64,000 nt of DNA from Azohydromonas caseinilytica (lineage in GTDB: Bacteria; Pseudomonadota; Gammaproteobacteria; Burkholderiales; Burkholderiaceae_C), in the NCBI RefSeq assembly GCF_012927045.1, contig NZ_JABBFW010000023.1, positions 1 to 64,000 of the forward strand, given 5' to 3'. Position numbers and translations under genes: made by a program. Shown piece after piece: positions 1 to 9,169 of the stretch (positions are counted from its first letter, which is position 1; each line of letters starts with the position of its first letter). The notes below the pieces were generated by a model, which did not search any database, had not been told where the DNA came from, and saw only the letters and a program-made list of their open reading frames with translations.

Positions 1-105
1 CGCCGCGCGGCCAAGCCCGCGGTTAAGAAGGACTACGTCAGCCACCGCGAAGCCTCGCGCCATGTCGCCACAGCGCGTGTTCTGGCCCGCGGTCGCCTTG
101 ACTGA
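1..105 (+). CDS. C-terminal end of an unidentified protein (partial)
   Basis: The frame is open from the first base of the window to a TGA at 103-105 and encodes 34 residues of a basic tail containing KPAVKKDYVSHREASRHV. The start lies outside the window. There is too little sequence to recognise a family. It is listed because the frame enters the window without a stop and has plausible codon use. A stretch of about 100 bases separates it from the efflux operon, so it is probably a separate transcription unit. It could also be chance read-through. Confidence 0.35.
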   Translation, partial: RRAAKPAVKKDYVSHREASRHVATARVLARGRLD

Positions 106-206
106 TCAACGCACCTTGAAAGGGGTGCTATTTAAGCCTCGCGCCGGCACAACTAACTTTCACGGCGTCGCAGCAACCGGGGCGCCCCTCCAGACGGCGC
201 AGCACC

Positions 207-1076
207 ATGCTCCTTCGCCGCAGCGGGCCCGGGCCCGAACCGTTCACCCCGCACACGCCTGCCGCTGAGCATGTGCCGGCCGTGCAGTGGCGTGACGAGA
301 CCATCGTGCTGCCCGGCGCCGCCGGCGCCCGGCTGCGCTGGTGGAGCATGGATGGCGCCCAGGCCGGCAATACCGCCCGGCCCTGGGTGCTGCATTTCCA
401 CGGCGGCGCCTTCACGCGCGGCTCGCTCGGCGAGGGCGCGCCCGTGGCGCGGGCGCTGGCCGCCGCCGGCGCCACCGTCGCGGCGCTGGACTACCCGCTG
501 GCGCCCGAAGCGCCCTTTCCGCAGGCCATCGAGCTGGGCCATGCCGTGCTGCGCTGGCTGGCCCTGCCGCGGCACGCGCGCCGGCGCGGCGCCCTGCTCG
601 TCGCCGGCGAGGAGGCCGGCGGCAACCTCGCCGCGGCCGTCGCGCTGATGGCACGCGACCGCGCCGGCCCGGCGCTGGCCGGGCAGATCCTGCTGTCGCC
701 GCTGCTGGACGTGTGCGTGGCCACCGCCTCGCAGCGCCAGGCCGGCGCCGGCGCGGCCGGCTGCCCCTGCGACGCCGGCTGGCGCGCCTACCTGCCGCGG
801 CCGGCCGACGCCGCCCATCCCTACGCCACCCCCGGCACCGCGCTGCGCCTGGCCCGGCTGCCGCGCAGCCTGCTGCTCACCGCCGCCGACGACCCGCTGC
901 GCGACGAGACCCGCGCCTACGCCCGCCGCCTGGGCGCGGCCGGCGTGCCGGTGGAGCTGCGCGAGCTGGGCGAGCCCACCGGCTGGCCGGCCAGCTACGC
1001 CCGCGCCGCCGACGCGCCCTGGAGCGCCGCCCTGCGCCGGCACCTGCACCGCTTCCTGCACGACCTTTCCCTCTGA
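207..1076 (+). CDS. Alpha/beta hydrolase-fold protein of the HSL/Aes type lacking the catalytic serine
   Basis: This 289-aa protein has the layout of the hormone-sensitive-lipase/acetyl-esterase family. The oxyanion motif HGGAF is at residues 65-69, a strand-turn-helix follows at about 130-140, and the acid-residue segment ADDPLRDE is near 230. The nucleophile elbow, GDSAG in this family, reads G134-E-E-A-G, so Glu136 replaces the catalytic Ser. The segment where the catalytic His is expected (family HGF) reads PTGWP. Two of three triad residues are therefore missing, and it is probably not a working serine esterase. The stop lies 13 bases before the RND adaptor gene, which suggests co-transcription. 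Its role, perhaps ligand binding or a chaperone function, is unknown. The ATG at 207 has no strong ribosome-binding site. Confidence 0.8.
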   Translation: MLLRRSGPGPEPFTPHTPAAEHVPAVQWRDETIVLPGAAGARLRWWSMDGAQAGNTARPWVLHFHGGAFTRGSLGEGAPVARALAAAGATVAALDYPLAPEAPFPQAIELGHAVLRWLALPRHARRRGALLVAGEEAGGNLAAAVALMARDRAGPALAGQILLSPLLDVCVATASQRQAGAGAAGCPCDAGWRAYLPRPADAAHPYATPGTALRLARLPRSLLLTAADDPLRDETRAYARRLGAAGVPVELRELGEPTGWPASYARAADAPWSAALRRHLHRFLHDLSL

Positions 1077-1089
1077 TTCCGGAGTCGCC

Positions 1090-2313
1090 ATGACCACCCC
1101 CACAAGACGCCCCCGCGCTGGCCTGATCGCCGCCGCCATCGCGCTGGCCGCCGTCGCGGCTGTTCCCCTGCTGCCAGGCCTGCACGAGGGCAGCGCGCAG
1201 GCCACCGCCCCCGCATCCGTACCGCCCCCGCCGCCGGTGTCGGTCGCCACCGTGGCCGCCACCGAGGTGGACGGTTGGCAGGAGCTCTCGGGCCGGCTGG
1301 AGGCCATCGAGCGCGTGGACGTGCGCTCGCGCGCTGCCGGCACGGTGCAGTCGGTGCACTTCCGCGAGGGCTCGCTGGTGCGCCAGGGCGACCTGCTCTT
1401 CACCATCGACCCCGCCCCCTACGCGGCCGAGGTGCAGCGCGCCGACGCCCAGGTGGTGGCGGCGCGCTCCCGCCTGGCGCACGCCCGCAGCGAGCAGGAG
1501 CGCTCGCTGCGGCTGTGGGAAGAGCGCGCCATCGCGCAGCGCGAGCTCGACGAGCGCAACCACGCGCTGGCCGAGGCCGACGCCGGGCTGCGCGCAGCCG
1601 AAGCGGCCCTGCAGACGGCCCGGCTGAACCTGGGCTACACGCAGGTGCGCGCGCCCATCGCCGGGCGCATCGGCCGCATCGAGGTCACGGCCGGCAACCT
1701 GGTGGCCGCCGGCCCCGGCGCGCCGGTGCTGACCACGCTGGTGTCGGTGCACCCGATCTACGCCAGCTTCGACGCCGACGAGCAGCTCGTGGCCCGCGCC
1801 CTGGCCGGCCTGCCGGGCGGCAGCGGCGCGCGCGAGCAGCTGAGCCGCATTCCCGTGCGCATGGGCACGGCCGGCCAGGCCGAGTTCGCGCACGAGGGCC
1901 GGCTGCAGCTGGTGGACAACCAGGTCGATGCCCGCAGCGGCACGATCCGCGTGCGCGCCGTGTTCGACAACCGCGACGGCGCGCTGATCCCGGGCCAGTT
2001 CGCGCGGCTGCGCCTGGGCCAGGCCACGCGCACGCCGGCGCTGCTGGTCAACGAGCGCGCCGTCGGCACCGACCAGGACAAGCGCTTCGTCATCGTCGTC
2101 GGTCCCGACAACAAGGCCAGCTGGCGCGAAGTGAGGCTCGGCGCCGCGGTGGACGGGCTGCGCATCGTGACGCAAGGGCTGCAGGCCGGCGAGCGCATCG
2201 TCGTCAACGGCCTGCAGCGGGTGCGGCCCGGGAGCCTCGTCGCCCCGCGCGAGGTGGCGATGGACGCCAAGCCCGAAGTGACCGCCCGGCGCGACGGCGC
2301 GCCGCAATCGTGA
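1090..2313 (+). CDS. RND efflux periplasmic adaptor subunit (membrane fusion protein)
   Basis: This 407-aa adaptor would join the inner-membrane RND pump (next gene) to the outer-membrane channel (5623). An N-terminal hydrophobic segment (about residues 10-30) has no lipobox Cys, so it is a signal peptide or uncleaved anchor. The lipoyl halves flank a coiled-coil hairpin: VRSRAAGTVQSVHFREGSLV (about 75-95) is the first half, and VRAPIAGRIGRIEVTAGNLV (about 185-205) the second. Beta-barrel and membrane-proximal domains follow. This is the MexE/AcrA-type order and length. A GGAG ribosome-binding site lies just before the ATG. The substrate cannot be read from the sequence, and no dedicated TetR or LysR regulator is adjacent. 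Confidence 0.93.
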   Translation: MTTPTRRPRAGLIAAAIALAAVAAVPLLPGLHEGSAQATAPASVPPPPPVSVATVAATEVDGWQELSGRLEAIERVDVRSRAAGTVQSVHFREGSLVRQGDLLFTIDPAPYAAEVQRADAQVVAARSRLAHARSEQERSLRLWEERAIAQRELDERNHALAEADAGLRAAEAALQTARLNLGYTQVRAPIAGRIGRIEVTAGNLVAAGPGAPVLTTLVSVHPIYASFDADEQLVARALAGLPGGSGAREQLSRIPVRMGTAGQAEFAHEGRLQLVDNQVDARSGTIRVRAVFDNRDGALIPGQFARLRLGQATRTPALLVNERAVGTDQDKRFVIVVGPDNKASWREVRLGAAVDGLRIVTQGLQAGERIVVNGLQRVRPGSLVAPREVAMDAKPEVTARRDGAPQS

Positions 2314-2331
2314 GCTGAACGGAGCGCCGCC

Positions 2332-5300
2332 ATGAACGTTTCCAGGTTCTTCATCGACCGGCCCATCTTCGCCGGCGTGCTGTCGCTGCTGATCTTCCTG
2401 GCCGGGCTGCTGGCGCTGCGCACGCTGCCCGTGGCCGAGTACCCGGAAGTCGTGCCGCCCACGGTGGTGGTGCGCGCGCAGTATCCCGGCGCCAACCCCA
2501 AGGTCATCGCCGAGACCGTGGCCACGCCGCTGGAGGAGGCCATCAACGGCGTCGAGGGCATGCTGTACATGAACAGCCAGGCCACCACCGACGGCGTGAT
2601 GACGCTGACGCTGACCTTCGCCCTGGGCACCGACCCCGACAAGGCCCAGCAGCTGGTGCAGAACCGGGTGGCGCAGGCCGAGCCGCGGCTGCCCGAGGAA
2701 GTGCGCCGCACCGGCGTGACCACCATCAAGAGCTCGCCGGACCTGACGCTGGTGGTGCACCTGGTCTCGCCCAACGGCCGCTACGGCATCGATTACCTGC
2801 GCAACCACGCCGCCATCAACCTCAAGGACCGGCTGGCGCGCGTGCCGGGCGTGGGACAGGTGCAGCTGTGGGGCGGCGGCGAGTACGCCATGCGCGTGTG
2901 GCTGGACCCGCACAAGATGGCCGAGCGCGGCCTGGCCGCCGGCGACGTCGTGGGTGCGATCCGCGAGCAGAACGTGCAGGCGGCGGCGGGCGTGCTCGGC
3001 GCCTCGCCGGGGCTGCCCGGCGTGGACCTGCAGCTGCCCATCAACGCCCAGGGCCGGCTGCAGGACGCCGAGCAGTTCGGCGACATCATCGTGCGCACCG
3101 GCGCCGACGGCGCGGTGACGCGGCTGCGCGACGTGGCGCGGCTGGAGCTGGGCGCGGCCGACTACGCGCTGCGCTCGCTGCTGGACAACCGGCCGGCGGT
3201 GGCCATCGCGGTGCTGGCGGCGCCGGGCTCCAACGCCATCGCCATCGCCGACCAGGTGCGTGCCACCATGGCGGAATTGAAGGCCTTCATGCCCGAAGGC
3301 GTGGACTACGAGGTGGTGTACGACACCACGCAGTTCGTGCGCGCCTCCATCGAGTCGGTGGTGCACACGCTGCTGGAGGCGGTGGCGCTGGTGGTGCTGG
3401 TCGTGATCCTGTTCCTGCAGACCTGGCGCGCTTCCCTCATCCCGCTGCTGGCGGTGCCGGTGTCGGTGGTGGGCACCTTCGCGGTGATGCACCTGTTCGG
3501 TTTCTCGATCAACGCGCTGAGCCTGTTCGGGCTGGTGCTGGCCATCGGCATCGTGGTGGACGACGCCATCGTGGTGGTCGAGAACGTGGAGCGCAACATC
3601 GAGGCCGGCCTGGCCCCGCGCGAGGCCACCTACCGCGCCATGCGCGAGGTGTCGGGTCCGATCGTCGCCATCGCGCTGGTGCTGGTGGCGGTGTTCGTGC
3701 CGCTGGCCTTCATCAGCGGCCTGAGCGGCCAGTTCTACAAGCAGTTCGCGCTGACCATCGCCATCTCGACGGTGATCTCGGCCATCAACTCGCTCACGCT
3801 CTCGCCGGCCCTGTCGGCGCTGCTGCTCAAGGCGCACGGCGCGCCCAAGGACGCGCTCACGCGCGCCATGGACCGTGGCCTGGGCGGGCTGTTCCGCGGC
3901 TTCAACCGCCTCTTCGGCCGCGGCGCCCAGGCCTACAGCGGCGGCGTGGGGCGCGTGATCTCGCGCAAGGCGCTGATGCTGGGGCTGTACCTGGCGCTGG
4001 TGGCGGCCGCCTTCGGGCTGTTCAAGGCGGTACCGGGCGGCTTCGTGCCGGCGCAGGACAAGCAGTACCTGATCGGCTTCGCGCAACTGCCCGACGGCGC
4101 CACGCTGGACCGCACCGAGGCCGTGATCCGCCGCATGGGCGAGATCACGCTGCAGCAGCCCGGCGTGGAGCACGCGGTGCAGTTCCCGGGGCTGTCGATC
4201 AACGGCTTCACCAACAGCGCCAACTCCGGCATCGTCTTTGCGGCGCTGGCGCCCTTCGAGCAGCGCCAGGGGCCGGGCCTCACCGGCGCCGAGATCGCGC
4301 AGCAGCTCAATGCGAAGTACGCCGCGATCGAGGATGCCTTCGTGGTGATGTTCCCGCCCCCGCCGGTGCAGGGCCTGGGCACCACGGGCGGCTTCAAGCT
4401 CCAGCTGCAAGACCGCGCCTCGCTGGGCTACGCGGCCATGGACGCGGCGGTGAAGGCCTTCATGGCCAAGGCACAGCAGGCGCCGGAGCTGGCCGGGCTG
4501 TTCTCCAGCTACCAGGTGAACGTGCCGCAGCTCTTCGCCGACATCGACCGCACCAAGGCGCGCCAGCTCGGCGTGGCCGTGACGGACGTGTTCGAGGCGC
4601 TGCAGACCTACCTGGGCAGCCTGTACGTCAACGACTTCAACCAGTTCGGCCGCACCTACACCGTGCGCGTGCAGGCCGACGCCGCCTTCCGCGCCCGGGC
4701 CGAGGACGTGGGCGCGCTCAAGGTGCGCGCCGCCAGCGGCGAGATGGTGCCGCTGTCCGCGCTGCTGACGCTGCAGCCCAGCTTCGGGCCGGAGCGGGCC
4801 ATGCGCTACAACGGTTTTCTCTCCGCCGACATCAACGGCGGCCCGGCGCCGGGCTTTTCATCGGGACAGGCGCGCGCGGCCGTGGAGCGCATCGCGGCGC
4901 AAACGCTGCCGCCGGGCATCGGCTTCGAGTGGACCGAGCTGACCTACCAGGAGATCCTGGCCGGCAACTCCGCAGTGTGGGTGTTCCCGCTGGCGATCCT
5001 GCTGGTGTTCCTGGTGCTGGCCGCGCTCTACGAGAGTTTTACCTTGCCGCTGGCCATCATCCTGATCGTGCCGATGGGGCTGCTGGCGGCGCTGGCGGGC
5101 GTGTGGCTGAGCCACGGCGACAACAACGTCTTCACGCAGATCGGCCTGGTGGTGCTGGTGGGGCTGAGCGCCAAGAACGCGATCCTGATCGTCGAGTTCG
5201 CGCGCGAGCTGGAATTCGCCGGGCGCACGCCCGTGCAGGCCGCCATCGAGGCCAGCCGGCTGCGCCTGCGGCCGATCCTGATGACCTCGCTGGCCTTCGT

Positions 5301-5586
5301 GATGGGCGTGCTGCCGCTGGCCTTCTCCACCGGCGCCGGCGCCGAGATGCGCCAGGCCATGGGCATCGCCGTGTTCGCCGGAATGATCGGCGTCACCGCC
5401 TTCGGCCTGTTCCTCACGCCGGTGTTCTACGTGCTGATGCGCGCCCTCACCGGCAACCGGCCGCTCAAGCTGCACGGGCAGGTGCCGCATCTCGAAGCTT
5501 TCGCCGCTGCCGAGCCGGAGGTGCGCCGCGGCGGCGGGCGCGACCCGCATCCGCTGCCGGCCGCGCCCGTGTCGCGCCATGAGTGA
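2332..5586 (+). CDS. RND multidrug efflux permease (HAE-1 family)
   Basis: This 1084-aa inner-membrane proton/drug antiporter is slightly longer than the usual 1030-1050 because of a charged C-terminal tail. It opens with MNVSRFFIDRPIFAGVLSLL, the family's first transmembrane helix. The proton-relay Asp pair is in GIVVDDAIVVVENVERN (about residues 403-419). Two large periplasmic loops and twelve membrane segments are evident, and the second-half signature GLSAKNAILIVEFARELE is near residue 945. It lies 18 bases after the adaptor gene and 36 bases before the outer-membrane channel, so the three form a complete tripartite pump operon. The MexF-like sequence suggests amphiphilic drugs or aromatic compounds as substrates, which is inference. 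Confidence 0.95.
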   Translation: MNVSRFFIDRPIFAGVLSLLIFLAGLLALRTLPVAEYPEVVPPTVVVRAQYPGANPKVIAETVATPLEEAINGVEGMLYMNSQATTDGVMTLTLTFALGTDPDKAQQLVQNRVAQAEPRLPEEVRRTGVTTIKSSPDLTLVVHLVSPNGRYGIDYLRNHAAINLKDRLARVPGVGQVQLWGGGEYAMRVWLDPHKMAERGLAAGDVVGAIREQNVQAAAGVLGASPGLPGVDLQLPINAQGRLQDAEQFGDIIVRTGADGAVTRLRDVARLELGAADYALRSLLDNRPAVAIAVLAAPGSNAIAIADQVRATMAELKAFMPEGVDYEVVYDTTQFVRASIESVVHTLLEAVALVVLVVILFLQTWRASLIPLLAVPVSVVGTFAVMHLFGFSINALSLFGLVLAIGIVVDDAIVVVENVERNIEAGLAPREATYRAMREVSGPIVAIALVLVAVFVPLAFISGLSGQFYKQFALTIAISTVISAINSLTLSPALSALLLKAHGAPKDALTRAMDRGLGGLFRGFNRLFGRGAQAYSGGVGRVISRKALMLGLYLALVAAAFGLFKAVPGGFVPAQDKQYLIGFAQLPDGATLDRTEAVIRRMGEITLQQPGVEHAVQFPGLSINGFTNSANSGIVFAALAPFEQRQGPGLTGAEIAQQLNAKYAAIEDAFVVMFPPPPVQGLGTTGGFKLQLQDRASLGYAAMDAAVKAFMAKAQQAPELAGLFSSYQVNVPQLFADIDRTKARQLGVAVTDVFEALQTYLGSLYVNDFNQFGRTYTVRVQADAAFRARAEDVGALKVRAASGEMVPLSALLTLQPSFGPERAMRYNGFLSADINGGPAPGFSSGQARAAVERIAAQTLPPGIGFEWTELTYQEILAGNSAVWVFPLAILLVFLVLAALYESFTLPLAIILIVPMGLLAALAGVWLSHGDNNVFTQIGLVVLVGLSAKNAILIVEFARELEFAGRTPVQAAIEASRLRLRPILMTSLAFVMGVLPLAFSTGAGAEMRQAMGIAVFAGMIGVTAFGLFLTPVFYVLMRALTGNRPLKLHGQVPHLEAFAAAEPEVRRGGGRDPHPLPAAPVSRHE

Positions 5587-5622
5587 GCCACGAATGAGCC
5601 CCGTCGCCCTGGAGATTCGTCC

Positions 5623-7044
5623 ATGAACGCCCTGCCGTCATCGTCGCGCCGCCTGTCGGCGCTGTTCCTGGCGCTGGTGCTGGCCGGCTGCGCCAGCACG
5701 CCGGAGCCCTTGCCCCCGCCGCTGGCGCAGATGCCGGCCGCCTTCCGCGAGGCCGGCTGGCAGCCGGTGGACGCGGTGCCGCTGCCGGCCGGCGCGCGCT
5801 GGTGGCGCGCTTTCGGCGACCCGCAGCTCGACGCGCTGGTGGAGCGCGCGCTGCAGGACAACCCCGGCCTGCACGTCGCCGCGGCGCGGCTGGCGCAGGC
5901 CCGTGCCGTGCTGCGCGCCACCGACGCCCAGCGCGCGCCGCAAGTGGGCCTCGACGCCGGCGTCGGGCGCGGCGGGCAGCGCGCGCTGGGCGAGCCGCCG
6001 GCCACCGCCGCCAGCGTGGTGGCCGGCGCGTCCTGGGAGGTGGACCTGTTCGGCCGCCTGGCCTCGGCCAGCAACGCCGCCGCGCTGGATGCCCGCTCGC
6101 GCGAGGCGCTGCTGCACGGTGCCCGCGTGGCGGTGCAGGCCGAGGTGGCGCAGCGCTACTTCGCGCTGCGGGCGCTGGACGACGAGCGCTCGCTGGTGCA
6201 GCAGTCCGTCGCGGCCTACTGCGAGTCGTTGCAGCTGCTGGAGCGGCGCCAGGCCGCGGGCGACGTGGCCGAACTGGACGTGGCCCGGCTGCGCAGCGAG
6301 GCCGCCGCCACCGAGGCCGACGCCATCGCCCTGGAGCGCCAGCGCCAGCAGTTGGAGCACGCGCTGGCGCTGCTCACCGGCGTGCCGCCTTCCGAGTTGC
6401 GCATTGCGCCCGGCGCCTGGGGCGCGGCGCTGCCGGCCGTGCCGCCCGGCATGCCCAGCGCGCTGCTGGTGCGCCGGCCCGACGTGCTGGCGGCGCAGGC
6501 CTCGCTGGGCGCGGCGCAGCAGCGCATCGGCATCGCGGAAGCGGCGTGGTTCCCCAGCCTGGCGCTGACGGCGCAAGGCGGCTTCGCCTCCACGGCGCTG
6601 TCGGACCTGCTCACGGCCTCGGCGCGCGCCTGGAGCGTGGGCGCGCTGCTGGCGCTGCCGCTGTTCGATGGCGGCCGGCGCCGCGCCGGGGTGGAGAGTG
6701 CGCGCGCCGAATTCGACGCCGCCTTCGGCAGCTACCGCGAGCAGGTGCTGGTCGCTTTCCGCGACGTGGAAGACGGCTTGTCGGCGCTGCGGCTGCTGGA
6801 CCAGCAGGCGCGGGTCAATGCCCAGGCGGTGGACGCCGCCGTGCGCGCCACGACGCTGTCGGACACGCGCTATCGCAACGGCTTCGTCAGCCAGCTGGAG
6901 CTGCTGGACGCCCGCCGCAGCGAGCTGCGCAACCGGCGCCAGGCGCTGCAGGTGCGCGCCGCGCAGTTCCAGACCACGGTGGGGCTGATTCGCGCGCTGG
7001 GCGGGGGGTGGGATGAGGGAACGGCGGTGTCCTCGGCGTCCTGA
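5623..7044 (+). CDS. Outer-membrane efflux lipoprotein, NodT/OprM-type TolC family
   Basis: This 473-aa protein completes the tripartite RND system as its outer-membrane channel. The signal peptide ends in a lipobox, LVLAGCAST, with Cys at about residue 23, so it should be lipid-anchored. Two OEP repeats follow (about 60-250 and 270-460) with long Ala/Arg/Gln/Glu-rich helices typical of the periplasmic tunnel. The motif WWRAFGDPQLDALVERAL near the mature N terminus is characteristic of the NodT subgroup. A GGAG-type ribosome-binding site precedes the ATG. It is the last gene of the operon; a minus-strand gene converges on it 27 bases later. Confidence 0.93.
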   Translation: MNALPSSSRRLSALFLALVLAGCASTPEPLPPPLAQMPAAFREAGWQPVDAVPLPAGARWWRAFGDPQLDALVERALQDNPGLHVAAARLAQARAVLRATDAQRAPQVGLDAGVGRGGQRALGEPPATAASVVAGASWEVDLFGRLASASNAAALDARSREALLHGARVAVQAEVAQRYFALRALDDERSLVQQSVAAYCESLQLLERRQAAGDVAELDVARLRSEAAATEADAIALERQRQQLEHALALLTGVPPSELRIAPGAWGAALPAVPPGMPSALLVRRPDVLAAQASLGAAQQRIGIAEAAWFPSLALTAQGGFASTALSDLLTASARAWSVGALLALPLFDGGRRRAGVESARAEFDAAFGSYREQVLVAFRDVEDGLSALRLLDQQARVNAQAVDAAVRATTLSDTRYRNGFVSQLELLDARRSELRNRRQALQVRAAQFQTTVGLIRALGGGWDEGTAVSSAS

Positions 7045-7071
7045 AGACGCCCGGTCGTCGTGGCGCCGGGC

Positions 7072-7302
7072 TCAGGCGCAGGCCAGCGCCTGCGCGCCGG
7101 CGGTGCGCCGCACGGCCGGCCGGCGGAACTCCTTGCCGATCACCGCGCGGGCATAGAGGTAGTGGCGCAGGGCCTGCTCGCCCAGCTCATCCATGTCCAC
7201 CTGGCCGCGCGCGTCGCACGGGAAGGCGCAGGCACGCTCCGGGTCGATCAGCGATTCGAAGCGCAATTCGTAGCCGGGCTGCTCCAGGTCCAGGGTGCTC
7301 AT
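7072..7302 (-). CDS. Small uncharacterised protein, paralogue of the protein at 9170-9382
   Basis: This 76-aa soluble protein begins MSTLDLEQPGYELRFES and contains CAFPCDARGQVDMDELGEQA and YLYARAVIGKEFRRP. I chose the ATG at 7302 because GGAG lies seven bases upstream and because it aligns with the start of the paralogue at 9382. The 22-residue segment from the first Cys through the Asp-rich stretch is nearly the same in both. The two conserved cysteines (CxxxC) could bind a metal or form a disulfide. No function is known to me. It faces away from the amidase gene and converges on the efflux operon. Confidence 0.75.
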   Translation of the reverse strand: MSTLDLEQPGYELRFESLIDPERACAFPCDARGQVDMDELGEQALRHYLYARAVIGKEFRRPAVRRTAGAQALACA

Positions 7303-7613
7303 GAAAACAGTCTCCTTTGCACACCCTTGCTCCTGCACTGTCCGTGCCAGCCTGGTGCGGACCGTTTTCCTGGGTAAACCCTGACTCACGAACTGTGCTT
7401 TAACGCACATCAAGCGCGCCGCATCGGCGGGACAGGACATTCCCGAACCCGGACGCGCGCTGGGGTGAGAAAAGCGTCACGGTTCCAACCCTCGGCATGC
7501 TGTGCCGGTGTTCCAGGCGGCTGCTCCAGCCTGGAGCGCCGGTTGGCGCAGCGCCGGCGCGTGGACCGGCCGCCGGCGTGACAAGCTTCCGCATCCCCGT
7601 CACGAGGCCTGCC
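7303..7613. other. Divergent intergenic region between a small gene and the amidase gene
   Basis: This 311-base stretch must hold the promoters of the minus-strand small gene and the plus-strand amidase gene. A short inverted repeat, TGTGC-N6-GCACA, lies near 7400-7420. A longer amidase reading frame extends upstream into this region, but it has no ribosome-binding site and the added residues are not amidase-like. No RNA gene or further coding sequence was seen. Confidence 0.5.
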
Positions 7614-9104
7614 ATGACTGCCGTCCCACCTTCCGACTCCTCATTCGCCAAGCCGGACGCCGCGCCTGCCGGTGCCGACATCGTCGAGCTCGATGCGCGG
7701 GCGCTGTCACGCGCCATCGCCGAGCGCCGCGTGTCCTGCCGCGAGGTGATGCAGGCCTACCTGGCGCAGATCGAGCGCTTCAATCCGCAGGTCAACGCGC
7801 TGGTCTCGCTGCAGCCGGCGGAGGAGCTGCTGCGCCAGGCCGACGAGCGCGATGCGCAGCTGGCGCGCGGCGAGCGCCTGGGCTGGATGCACGGCTTTCC
7901 GCAGGCACCCAAGGACCTGGCGGCCACCGCCGGCATCGTCACCACCATGGGCTCGCTCACCCTGAAGAGCCACGTGCCGCGCGAGGACGCCGCCGTGGTG
8001 GAGCGCGTGCGCCGCGCCGGGGCGATCCTCATCGGCAAGAGCAACACGCCCGAGTTCGGCCTGGGCTCCAACACCTACAACCGCGTCTTCGGCATCACGC
8101 GCAACGCCTTCGACCCGGGCCGCAGCGCCGGGGGCAGCAGCGGCGGCGCCGCGGTGGCGCTGGCGCTGCGCCTGCTGCCGGTGGCCGACGGCAGCGACAT
8201 GATGGGCTCGCTGCGCAACCCGGCGGCCTGGAACAACGTCGTGGGCTTCAGGCCCTCGCTGGGCCGCGTGCCTTCGGTTCCCGCGCGCGACGTGTTCTAC
8301 CAGCAGCTGGCAACGGAAGGCCCGATGGCGCGCAGCGTCGCCGACGCCGCGCTGCTGCTGTCGGTGCAGGCCGGCTTCGACCCGCGCAGCCCGCTGTCCC
8401 TCGACGAGGACCCGGCATGCTTCGCCGCCCCACTGCGGCGCGAGTTCAAGGGCGCGCGCATCGGCTGGCTGGGCGACTACGGCGGCTACCTCGCCACCGA
8501 GCCGGGCTTGCTGGCGCTGTGTACCCAGGCGCTGCACCATTTCGAGAGCCTGGGCTGCACGGTGGAGCCGGTGCTGCCGGACTACCCGATGGAGCGGCTG
8601 TGGCGCTGCTGGCTGGCGCTGCGCGGCTTCGTCGTGGCCGGCCTCACCGGCGAGGTCGTCGCCAACGAGCGCGCCCGCGCCCTGGTCAAGCCCGAATTGG
8701 TCTGGGAAGTCGAGCAGGGACTGCGGCTGACGGCCGCCGACCTGTGGCAGGCCACGGTGGCGCGCTCCGACTGGTACCAGGCGCTGCGCGCGCTGTTCGA
8801 GCGCTTCGACTTCCTGGTGCTGCCGGCGGCGCAGGTGTTTCCCTTCGACGCCGGGCTGGACTGGCCGAAATCCATCGCCGGCCGGGCGATGGACAGCTAC
8901 CACCGCTGGATGGAGGTGGTGATCGGCCCCACCCTGGCCGGGCTGCCCACGGCCGCCGTGCCCGCGGGCTTCGATGCGCAGGGCCTGCCCATGGGACTGC
9001 AGATTTTCGGACCGGCCCAGCAGGATCTGGCGGTATTGCAGATCGCGCACGCCTATGAGCAAGCCAGCGGCTGCACGAAAGTCCGCTCACCGTTACTGGA
9101 CTGA
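7614..9104 (+). CDS. Amidase-signature family hydrolase
   Basis: This 496-aa enzyme hydrolyses a C-N amide bond by the Ser-cisSer-Lys mechanism. The catalytic Lys is in QAPKDLAAT (about residue 100), the cis-Ser in GGSSGGAAVALAL, and the nucleophile in GSDMMGSLRNPAAW, where MMGS replaces the more usual TGGS. That last motif resembles the linear-amide and cyclic-dimer amidase subgroup more than GatA. The ATG at 7614 has a GAGG seven bases upstream. The gene is flanked by two paralogous small genes on the opposite strand. No transporter is adjacent, so the physiological amide is unknown. It is probably cytoplasmic, since no signal peptide is visible. Confidence 0.88.
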   Translation: MTAVPPSDSSFAKPDAAPAGADIVELDARALSRAIAERRVSCREVMQAYLAQIERFNPQVNALVSLQPAEELLRQADERDAQLARGERLGWMHGFPQAPKDLAATAGIVTTMGSLTLKSHVPREDAAVVERVRRAGAILIGKSNTPEFGLGSNTYNRVFGITRNAFDPGRSAGGSSGGAAVALALRLLPVADGSDMMGSLRNPAAWNNVVGFRPSLGRVPSVPARDVFYQQLATEGPMARSVADAALLLSVQAGFDPRSPLSLDEDPACFAAPLRREFKGARIGWLGDYGGYLATEPGLLALCTQALHHFESLGCTVEPVLPDYPMERLWRCWLALRGFVVAGLTGEVVANERARALVKPELVWEVEQGLRLTAADLWQATVARSDWYQALRALFERFDFLVLPAAQVFPFDAGLDWPKSIAGRAMDSYHRWMEVVIGPTLAGLPTAAVPAGFDAQGLPMGLQIFGPAQQDLAVLQIAHAYEQASGCTKVRSPLLD

Positions 9105-9169
9105 TATTCAAACCCGGGGAATTCCTGTCCCTTGCCTTCGGGATTTGACGAAAATCGCGTGACAGATTG

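Noticed and set aside
877-4410. Minus-strand open frame of 1177 codons opposite the RND genes
   Set aside because: It is antisense to clear adaptor and permease genes, with His/Arg/Gln-rich low-complexity product; open antisense frames are expected in DNA this GC-rich.
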